Assembly (NCBI GenBank): GCA_023525715.1
Contig: CM042012.1
Location: 50,916,464 to 50,980,463, forward strand
From: Cichorium intybus
Lineage: Eukaryota; Streptophyta; Magnoliopsida; Asterales; Asteraceae
Direction: 5' to 3'
Length of the DNA: 64,000 nucleotides
In this document: positions 56,735-64,000 of the stretch, one piece after another
How the letters are laid out: each line of letters opens with the position of its first letter
Numbering within the stretch: position 1 is the first letter of the stretch
The notes under the pieces: model-generated
What the model saw: only the letters and a program-made list of their open reading frames with translations
The model's database searches: none
Told to the model about the DNA's origin: nothing
Made by a program: the position numbers and the translations under genes

Positions 56735-58061
56735 ATATGCATTAACAGATCGTATAACTTTTACCTTTTTGGAATATTGAGTTTGTATCAAGCAACAAAA
56801 TATTTTATGACTGATAAAGCATAACTTTGCGTTTCAATATATGTACCCATGTATATATGCTATGATCGTTAACAATTGTAATGAAATATATATGTCCATC
56901 ATAGGAAGTATGTTTATATGGCCCCCAAGTATCAACGTTAATAAGAGTAAATGAATAAAGAGTGCAATAAACACTTTTAGGAAAAGGTAGCATTTGTAGT
57001 TTAGCCTTAGCACAAACAACACATGCATCAAGATTGGAAGTAATGTTTTGATCGGATACAATAGAAAGTTTTTGAAGTTTTTGTAATGGAACATAACCAA
57101 AACGTCTATGCCGTAACAAAATATCAGATTCTGAAAGTTTTACATAATTGTTAAACATTGAAAGAAATGGCAAAACTGAAAAACAAAATGAAAAAGAAGT
57201 CTTAAGAGTTCTATGATAAAAAACATAAAGATCATTAACTCTGTTACCAAGAATGGCAAGTGAAAGTTTAATCTTCAACAAAGGGTCCTGCATAAGACAA
57301 GTCTTGTCAATAAAGAGTACAAAAGTTTGAAGTCGAGAGGTGAACTTAGTGATTGAGACCAAGTTGTACTTGAAACAAGGCATAAGAAAACTCCATTAAG
57401 GGTAATAAAGTTATGTATATTGATACCAACAAACGAGACAAAAGTGGTATGACCATCAAGAAGACCAACCAAAATTGGTTGAGAAAGTTTGGTCATAGAG
57501 GAAAAAAGAGAAGTATTAGAACACATGTGGTCAGTAACACATGTGTCTATAATCTACGAAAAATGTTGATGTAAGACAGAATTCGACTAATAGACATTAA
57601 CAGCAAAGTATGAGAAAAAAAAACATTTACCTTCAGAGTTCATTACCCCATGTGTGGCAGATGAATAAACTAAGTTGGTGCTTGGAGATTGAGTAACAAT
57701 ACTTGTGTTGAGGAGTTGAAGGAGATGTTCATATTGTTCTGTGGAAATGGTAAGAGCAGTCATAGTGGTGACATTTTGAATCACATGCTTAACATCATCC
57801 TTTTTGGTTTTGGTAAACTTGAAATTTGGGGGATTCTAATTAATTTGTTGCATTGTGCTTTAGGATGTCCATTCTTTTTGCAGTGATTGCAAACAAGAGA
57901 TTTATTGGATACATTGTTGTTATTGTTATGTGTAACAGACATAGCAACAACATTAGGGTGAAAATTTGATAAATGAGAGATACCTCTTTGTTTTTCTTCT
58001 TGAATGACCAATAAACTGTTGCAATAGTAGGTAGAGGCTTCATCATTAAAATTGAAACCAC
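56735..58061 (-). pseudogene. Minus-strand copia relic: gag end, protease, integrase start
   Basis: Read leftwards from 58061. After a gag C-terminal part (EASTYYCNSLLVIQEEKQRG) comes the CCHC knuckle CNHCKKNGHPKAQC near 57890-57845. A protease-like DTCVTDH follows near 57555-57530, where the family has D(T/S)GA. Next is a pre-integrase zinc region with RHRRFGYVPL and CVVCAKAKLQMLPF, then the integrase with the first catalytic Asp in LINVDTWGPY and the second in VNDHS. It is interrupted by several stops and by the 2,981-bp LTR at its 3' end. The missing protease Ala/Gly context suggests decay. Confidence 0.83.
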
Positions 58062-58066
58062 GAAGA
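58062..58066 (+). repeat. Target-site duplication GAAGA (left copy)
   Basis: GAAGA lies before the solo LTR and again at 58832-58836 after it. Confidence 0.9.
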
Positions 58067-58831
58067 TGTTGGATTAGGTATCTAAGCCATGACTTATAAA
58101 TTGTATTTATCACATTAATAGAAACAAAGTCCATTTGGGTTGCCCTCATAGCTGGAGCATTGGTGTAGAGTTAAGTAGAGAGAAAGATTGATTTGTTAAT
58201 TGTTTAATAAATCGATAGAAATAAAATAAATAGTTTATTAATATATTTAAGTGTTAATATATTAATTAGAAACTATAATAATTAATTAGAAATTAATCTA
58301 GAATTAATTAGATTTAATTCAGTGATTAATTTAATTAATTAAAAGTGCAGGGACTGGTTTGTATTTATTCAATAGTTGAATAACTGGCTAGCCAGTGGCA
58401 AGGGGCCAAGGTTGGTGAGAATTAGAGTGGGTACACTCTGAATCTCGAAACCCTAATTAGGGTTTAGAAGGCTTGGTCCAAATGGTCAACAGGCTTGTCC
58501 ATTAAGGAGGCTCCTTTAGGATTTTGACTGTAACCCTTGGAGGCTATAAAAGGAACATCCTGGCCACCCCATATCCTGCGCCATTTTCTGTCTCTCTGTT
58601 ACTCTGCTGTTTCTCCTCCATTGCTTGGGTGTGACTCCATTTGAGGCAAGATACTTTTGCTGCTAGCTTCTGGATCAAGAATCAAATGTTGGTTTCTTGA
58701 ATTTAATCTTTAGAAATTATTGTTGGCCTCTAGGATTTGTTATATGTTCATAAGATAGAAAAACATAGATCTTTTATTAGGTTGCATGTGAACTTAGGAT
58801 TATTAGTTCATAGTTTGCACAAAACCTTTCA
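58067..58831 (+). mobile_element. Solo LTR, 765 bp, same family as copia elements 1 and 2
   Basis: Starts TGTTGGATTAGGTATC, has TATAAAA at 58544-58550 and ends CCTTTCA, with no primer-binding site or internal region after it. The perfect GAAGA duplication shows clean insertion into the gag gene of the minus-strand copia relic, followed by LTR-LTR recombination. It is closest to the LTRs of element 2 by layout (GTGCAGGGACTGGTTTGTAT and GGAGGCTATAAAAGGAAC). Confidence 0.94.
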
Positions 58832-58836
58832 GAAGA

Positions 58837-59075
58837 ACCATATAAAAGTCATTTAATCCCATCAGCAATTGGATCGAATGTTGATCTTCTAAGAATTTGC
58901 TGAGAGCACTTGCTGCATTACAATAACAGGCAGGAATACCTTGAACAACCCTAAGTTCATCCCAAATTGAGTTGTTTGGTAAAATATGAAGAAAAATCAT
59001 CTGATCCTTGTGAAATTGAGTAAAGTTGTTGAATTTGATACATAATTGTACCATCAGACTGTTCATATCTATCAT
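58837..59075 (-). pseudogene. Minus-strand copia gag, N-terminal side
   Basis: Continues the gag at 58061 across the solo LTR. It has a family-typical IWDELRVVQGIPACYC block and a QLLMGLNDFY block, which normally lead straight into the EASTYY...QEE part now beyond the LTR. A frameshift lies just before IWDEL. The gag N-terminus and 5' LTR are missing: the relic ends near 59075 against a Harbinger-related sequence. Confidence 0.8.
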
Positions 59076-59880
59076 TCAATTTAGTTCAAGCGGGTATAAT
59101 TTTTTTAACGTCATTGTTGAGGTTGATTTGGGAACAACTATCCGAAGTTTGCTTGTAGTCATTTGATTAGGACGTTTTGACGACTTGTTGGATCCAGTTG
59201 ATTTGCTAAGTACATCCGACTTCATTGTCCAACGCGGGCCTATTATTTTGAGAGCTTCCCAAGCTTTCAAATGTGTAAACAGTTTATTGCCGTGTTGTTC
59301 CCGATATTGTCGAAGAGTCGTATTTAAGATGTCAAAATTGCTTCTCCCACTTTTTATACATATTGCTAAGATTATTGAATATGTCATTAAATTGGGTGCA
59401 ATTAGCTCTCAAATCCTGCCATTTGCTTGAAATACCGTCATTATTCTGAGAAACGCCCTTATCCATATCCTTGTGGGAATGCTATAATATTCGTTTGCAA
59501 AATCTAGTGTTGGCTTGGTTGGTACAGGTTATGGCATATTTGGAGATAGCGACCCAAACACATGTCAATGCAGCTTCTTCGACATCATTTCAAACCCTAT
59601 GACCCCTTTGTGCGATAGTCGTTTTTTGTTCCTATTTCTTAAGGCTTTGGGTTGTGCCTTCGGTTAAGTTTTCGGTACCGATTCCGATTCTGTTTCCAAT
59701 GAATCTTGTGGTTGACATGATTGGGATTGGAATGTTGTTATTGGGAGACGTTTGGTTAGAATTGAAATTATTGTTGGTAAGGGATTAGTTGATATGGTTG
59801 TTGTAAAAAAATTGTTGGAATGGTTGTGAGAAAACATTGTGGTGTGGAACGGAAGAACCTTGTAACATACTCATGAATGA
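59076..59880 (-). pseudogene. PIF/Harbinger Myb/SANT-like ORF1 relic
   Basis: On the minus strand from about 59880: an Asn/Pro/Gln-rich start, then EEAALTCVWVAISKYAIT near 59595-59540 and TNQANTRFCKRIL, which match the Myb/SANT-like helices of the Harbinger ORF1 protein (family form W..EE...L..AW...S.DP). NNDGISSKWQDLRANCTQFN and SNFDILNTTLRQYREQHG then K(L)FTHLKAWEALK follow, matching its C-terminal domain, and a Ser/Lys-rich tail ends near 59080. Stops occur near 59505 and 59370, with a probable frameshift near 59365. In Harbinger elements this protein helps the transposase bind DNA and enter the nucleus. No TIRs were found. Confidence 0.72.
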
Positions 59881-60620
59881 ACGCGTCAATGAATCGAGTA
59901 TTGGAAATTGGGATGGTATTGTGTTAAGCGCAAACGATTTTATTGATTTGGGGTGTTTGGGTTGGGATTCTTTGGTAGTGTGTTTGGGTTTTGCTCTATT
60001 TTTTGAAAAATATGGTATAGAAAATATTTGATTTTAGAGAGTGTAGTAAGAAAGTTTGTAGTTTAGGTGTGATGTAAAACGGTTGGTCTTTATAAGTAAT
60101 TTTTATATCGTCAAAAAAATAAATAAACCCCCAATAGTCAAGTTAACATTCAAATGAGGCGTTCTCCGTTGTTGCTCAAGCCATAGTAATTATGCAAGTG
60201 TGGTCCACGTCGTCGGGGGCGGTGTTCCACATGTGGGTGGCTCCAGCTCAGCCCCACGCCTCGGGTGTCATATACATACCGGATAGCCTAAAGCCGCAAC
60301 TTATAGGCATTTCTTTATGCTTCATTTCCATACGTAACGCTTGGTATAAACTTTGTTTTGGTTTTTCTACAATATTGTATTGTTTTTGGTTTAGTTATTT
60401 GATTACCTAAGTCAAAATATCTTTGATAATAAAAAGGTTGAAAATATATATATTATGAACTACAAGCATATTGTAATTAAAATCTTTATCACAATATTGT
60501 TTGCCGGACGTATATTACAAGTTATTTGCATACGCTGCAAGATGCCAAGATAAGGGTAACATACACTTGGTATTTACATATTGAACTAATAAACAGGTGC
60601 CACTTAAGTTCATCATGTAC
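59881..60620. other. Spacer between Harbinger relic and LBD gene
   Basis: No gene supported. A GC-richer patch at 60190-60300 (GGTCCACGTCGTCGG, CCCCACGCCTCGGG) stands out and could be the end of a small transposon. The part from 60400 should include the 3' UTR of the LBD gene, which reads leftwards. Confidence 0.4.
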
Positions 60621-61193
60621 TCAAAAGCTTTGATACTTTGTGTTTAAGAGACTACAACCATTTTCCATCTGTAGATGGTCCAGAGAATTGTATGAAAAAG
60701 ATATTTGGCCAGGAGAAACTTGAGGTTCAAAGAAGAATGGCGCGGTCTGTTGGTTTAGATGATCATTGATGCTCTTATTTTCAAACTGAGAAGGCAACAC
60801 TAAACCAGTATTTATGTTAGTAATTTCTTGAAAACTTGCGTCATTTTGCAGACCAAATGAAGCATAATGCATGTAATTCATTAGCTGATCTATTTCCTCT
60901 TGTAAACCGGCCACCTGTTGTTCAAGAGCAAATATTTGAGCTACACAGCCATATACAGGATCATGCATTCTAGCCAAAGCTTCATACGATAAACTGAGAG
61001 CAGCTTCACTTCTGTCTTGCAGTGGGAGTTTCATCAACAGTTTGGAGACATTGCTTGCACCAAATATCTTGTGAACGGCTGCAAAGTGATCTGCTCCTTG
61101 GCTGTAACAGAAGTACGGAGTGAAAACACACTCATTTGTGCACCTTCTTCTCAAAAATTTGCATGCTCCACATGAAAAGCCAGCTCCTGTCAT
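60621..61193 (-). CDS. LOB-domain (LBD) transcription factor, class I
   Basis: An intact 190-codon single-exon frame. LBD proteins are plant-specific nuclear DNA-binding regulators of lateral organ and root development. The LOB domain has the zinc-finger-like CX2CX6CX3C at Cys8, Cys11, Cys18 and Cys22 (CGACKFLRRRCTNEC). The GAS block follows with HFAAVHKIFGASNVSKLL at about 36-53, then DPVYGC near 78-83 and a leucine-zipper-like helix (IFALEQQVAGLQEEIDQLM) at about 86-104. The C-terminal 85 residues are variable and Asn/Gln/Ser-rich. The start at 61193 begins MTGAG seven residues before the first zinc Cys, as in related LBDs. The sequence resembles the subgroup containing Arabidopsis LBD16-18, 29 and 33, but I cannot assign an orthologue. 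It is the only intact host gene here and is flanked by transposon relics on both sides. Confidence 0.95.
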   Translation of the reverse strand: MTGAGFSCGACKFLRRRCTNECVFTPYFCYSQGADHFAAVHKIFGASNVSKLLMKLPLQDRSEAALSLSYEALARMHDPVYGCVAQIFALEQQVAGLQEEIDQLMNYMHYASFGLQNDASFQEITNINTGLVLPSQFENKSINDHLNQQTAPFFFEPQVSPGQISFSYNSLDHLQMENGCSLLNTKYQSF

Positions 61194-61885
61194 TTTCTTT
61201 ATCTTTTCTTAGCGTGTCTTGCAATAAAGAGGTTAGGGATTATATTGGAGATTACCACTTCATATGACATGATTAATTCACCTGAAAAAAGTTATTTGTC
61301 ATTTTGGTGGATTGGGGACAGTTTAACATTAGCTTAAAGTATATTCCTTAAGGTCTCCTTTGTGGCCTACTCACTTTGGCAAATTCTTTCCTAATTTGTG
61401 CACTAAAGCAAATTAAAAGGTCATTTTCCATTATTATACATTAGTTAAGGTAGGTAAAGGATGGCCTAGTCTTTTCATGTATGAGCTATTTGCTTATAAA
61501 CTATCATTGCTAGATAACTTTTTTTAATTCAACTTGAAAGTAGTGCAGTAGCTCAATTATGTAAATAATCATGGGAAAAAGTTCACTAATTACCTAAAAG
61601 TGGTTATAGTGTGCTATATAGGAGACGTAAACAGTATGGAGTAAATGACCCCTATTAAGGTTAACGACAAGTAGAAATAAGGAGGGAGCCTGGTGCCGCA
61701 TAAGGCTTTTCTTCTTCGTGGATTGTGGTAGGAAATTTTAATTTGTACGCAGTTTTTGTTTGCGGTTGCATGACATAAACATCATCTACATATTGACTTG
61801 GTATAAGCAACCGCTAGATGTACAGATGAAAAGACCTAGCGGTTTTTTTTGGATTGATCCAAAACTTGCGATATTTTATGGAGAT
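61194..61885. other. LBD upstream region, no other gene
   Basis: About 690 bases between the LBD start codon and the copia LTR. It should contain the LBD promoter (reading leftwards), but I see no certain TATA box within 200 bases of the ATG. The copia insertion at 61886 is within 0.7 kb of the start and could affect regulation. Confidence 0.5.
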
Positions 61886-62199
61886 TGTTAGGTAAAACTT
61901 TGAATTCAAAGGAAGTTGGTGAAGATTTTAGTTTTTAAAAAATGAGGGGTAGAATTATATATATTTTATACATTCTCAAGCCTATAAATATAGGCATTCA
62001 CTTGAAGGAAAATGCACCAACAATTGTAAATTGTAATCTTATTGAGTTAATAAGATTTCTCTAGTTGCAGCCCGTGGACGTAGGATTTGCACCGAATCCG
62101 AACCACGTAAAAATCCTTGTGTTCTTCTTGCTTTATTTTCGTGAGTTTGTGTGTGTGATAGTGTGTTTCCGCTGCGTGTACCCTGTTCGAGTCCTAACA
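61886..62199 (+). repeat. 5' LTR of copia element 3
   Basis: 314 bp with inverted ends TGTTAGG and CCTAACA. It holds a TATA-like CTATAAATATAGG near 61981-61993. The 3' LTR is outside the window, so no target duplication can be confirmed. Confidence 0.85.
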
Positions 62200-62201
62200 A
62201 C

Positions 62202-62213
62202 TGGTATCAGAGC
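62202..62213 (+). other. Primer-binding site of copia element 3
   Basis: TGGTATCAGAGC two bases after the LTR, matching initiator-Met tRNA. Confidence 0.93.
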
Positions 62214-62395
62214 TTCGGGTTTTGGAGGAGGTCTCGGTTTTAGAAATTAGAGTATGCTCTATGGTTGCAGTTTTGTCTGATCTTCCACATCAGAAACTAA
62301 TTTCTATTAATCGTATTAAAGGTGTCTTGGTACTTTGAAGAGTACTGTTCTGTCACACAAAAGTACTATAAAAGATTTGTCTCTTGTTTGTCGTA

Positions 62396-63365
62396 ATGGC
62401 TGAAGACAAGGTTGTAATCGAGAAGTTCAACGGTTCTGACTTTAGCTGGTGGAAAATGCAATTAGAAGCATTGCTATGTCAGAAAGATTTGGACGTGGTA
62501 CTTGGAGACAAACCGGAGAAAATGGAAAAAGCTGCTGAAGATGCGTGGAACTCAAAGGACAAGAAAGCTAAGGCGTTTATTACATTGTCATTGGAAAGGA
62601 GCGTCACTTTCAACATCATGAAGGAAACCACGGCGCGTGGTATGATGGATGCTCTGACGAACATGTATGAGAAACCGTCGGCGGCTAACAAGGTGTTCTT
62701 GATGAGGGAATTGTTCACGACAAGGATGAATGAAGACAGCTCAGTTACGATTCACATTAACAATCTAAATTCAATTCTGTCCAGATTGTCATATGTGGGA
62801 ATTAAATTTGATAACGAGACTCAAGCTTCACTACTACTAGCTTCACTACCTGATAGCTGGTCTGGAACAGTAACCGCTGTTACAAGTTCAGTGGGGACCA
62901 GTGGTATGACTTTTGAAGGGGTTAGAGATTTGGTTCTTGGCGAGGATGTCAGACGCAAGAATCAAGGTGGATCTTCTTCTTCTGAGTTATTAAATATCGG
63001 AAGAGGTAGAGGGAATAGCAGGAATAGTGGGAGCAGTGGGAGTCGGGAAAGAAGTTCATCTAGAACTTGGAAGAATGTGAAGTGCTGGAACTGCCAAGAG
63101 GTGGGACATGTTAAGAGTCAATGTCCAAAGAAAGAATTGAACATTGCTGGTGCTGAGGGTGTGTCTGAGGATGATGCACTGATACTAAGTATGGAAAGTT
63201 CTGTAGACTCTTGGGTCATGGATTCAGGAGCTTCGTTTCACGCCATGGACAACGGAGAAACGATGATGAATCTAAAAGAAGGAGATTTTGGGAAGGTACG
63301 GTTAGCAAATGACAAGATGCTTCAAGTAACGGGCATGGGAGATATTGATCTGGTTACTTCATTGG
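62396..63365 (+). CDS. Copia gag and protease start, open frame, truncated by insertion
   Basis: The start is taken at 62396 (ATGGCTGAAG), giving MAEDKVVIEKFNGSDF, the usual start for this gag type. The domains in order are the gag core with WWKMQLEALL at about 16-25 and VFLMRELFTTRM at about 100-111, then a Gly/Ser/Arg-rich linker. The CCHC knuckle CWNCQEVGHVKSQC lies at 63082-63123 and the protease active-site block DSGASFH at 63221-63241. Gag forms the particle and protease cuts the polyprotein. The frame is open to 63365, where it runs into the incoming LTR. The reading after that (to 63490) is LTR sequence and not part of the protein. Integrase, RT and RNase H must lie beyond the inserted element, if present. 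Confidence 0.92.
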
Positions 63366-64000
63366 TGTCACACCCCCGACCGAGGCAGCGTAACATGCCG
63401 GGCTGTGCGACTAAGTTCTTGGATCACAGGCAATTGAATATACAGTACAAGTACAACAATAAACCAAATGATAGTTGTATTTCATCTTGAAGTTTGAATA
63501 CATGGTTCTTACAAATAATAATAGTAGAGTACATGAAATGCCTTAACAGATATAACAAAACTAGGTTGCCTGAAATCCGTGAAGATTTCCATCTTCTGAA
63601 AGTCTCATTGATTTCCTGAGAATACATGTAGTTTTGAGGGTCAACACAAGGTTGGTGAGAGTTACAGGTTTTATGCTGAACACACCACTGATACTTTTAA
63701 AATAACTAAAACTATTCCTTTTGTAAGTATAATCATACTTGTAAATGAGTTTGTAAAGAGTTGCTGAAAATCGTAAGTAATACCATACTTATAAATGAAT
63801 TGTATAGAGTTTTTGAAAACCATAAGTAATACCATACTTATAAATGATATGTACGTTTATGAGAAAACCATCAATGCGTATAGTTGAGTCCTATAACCGA
63901 GCTATTCGACTGAAATGTACCCCCCTACAACGCTTCATGGATGTCGTAGTAATGAAAAAGATAAGTATCACCTACATCGATTTGCAAGTCGAAGTTGTAG
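63366..64000 (+). mobile_element. Gypsy-type LTR, left part, running off the window
   Basis: Starts TGTCACACCCCCG, a common start of gypsy-type LTRs, immediately after ATTGG, the candidate target duplication. The protein frame of copia element 3 is broken exactly here. Three tandem units of about 50 bases with AAGTAATACCATACTTATAAATGA-type content lie at roughly 63725-63870. The right end is outside the window, so the size and whether it is a full element are unknown. Confidence 0.78.

Larger units (their letters stand above)
61886..63365 (+). mobile_element. Copia element 3, 5' portion
   Basis: 5' LTR at 61886-62199, primer-binding site at 62202-62213, then an intact gag and the start of protease. 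It is cut at 63365 by another LTR. The family differs from elements 1 and 2: the LTR is short (314 bp), starts TGTTAGG and ends CCTAACA. Confidence 0.9.

Noticed and set aside
63366..63490. C-terminal 41 codons of the frame starting at 62396
   Set aside because: This part is read from the inserted LTR (TGTCACACC start), not from the copia protein.

Overview
The window is repeat-rich nuclear DNA of a flowering plant. Evidence: plant L1-type LINE, Ty1/copia and Ty3/gypsy-like elements primed by initiator-Met tRNA, a FAR1-type MULE that also carries a ULP1-like gene, PIF/Harbinger relics, plant Helitron termini, very long (TA)n tracts, and one plant-specific LBD transcription-factor gene. An eudicot, perhaps Asteraceae, is my guess from element style only; no taxonomic search was possible. 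There are no bacterial features.

Layout. 1-2606: 3' part of an L1 LINE. 2750-5441: relics of a PIF/Harbinger transposase and a copia reverse transcriptase. 5574-16958: a structurally complete 11.4-kb Mutator-like element (MULE) with about 49-bp terminal inverted repeats (TIRs), lying between two long (TA)n tracts. It holds a six-exon FAR1-type transposase (+ strand, one internal stop) and, tail to tail, a nine-exon ULP1-like gene (- strand). The ULP1-like frame is open for 1,039 codons, but two of its three catalytic residues are replaced. 17600-19568: minus-strand copia LTR and leader fragment. 19569-42540: a second, broken ULP1-type locus whose repeat-filled intron was hit by a copia element (22736-30695, TSD ATTCA), a Helitron (30716-33947) and a second copia-type element that keeps only gag (34313-41695, TSD GTTAT).

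42654-52720: unrecognised AT-rich DNA, a Helitron-like hairpin, a 3.1-kb gypsy-type LTR remnant, a LINE 3' fragment and a Helitron 3' end. 52725-59075: a minus-strand copia relic split by a 2,981-bp solo LTR (TSD AATTC) and a 765-bp solo LTR (TSD GAAGA). 59076-59880: a PIF/Harbinger Myb-like relic. 60621-61193: an intact LBD gene, the only convincing host gene. 61886-63365: the start of a copia element with intact gag, cut by a further gypsy-type LTR that runs off the window.

The most interesting unit is the two-gene MULE. Its transposase would act on the TIRs, and its ULP1-like protein keeps a full reading frame while apparently unable to act as a SUMO-type protease. The hairpin-forming intron repeat of the sister locus is also notable: three independent elements inserted into or beside it.
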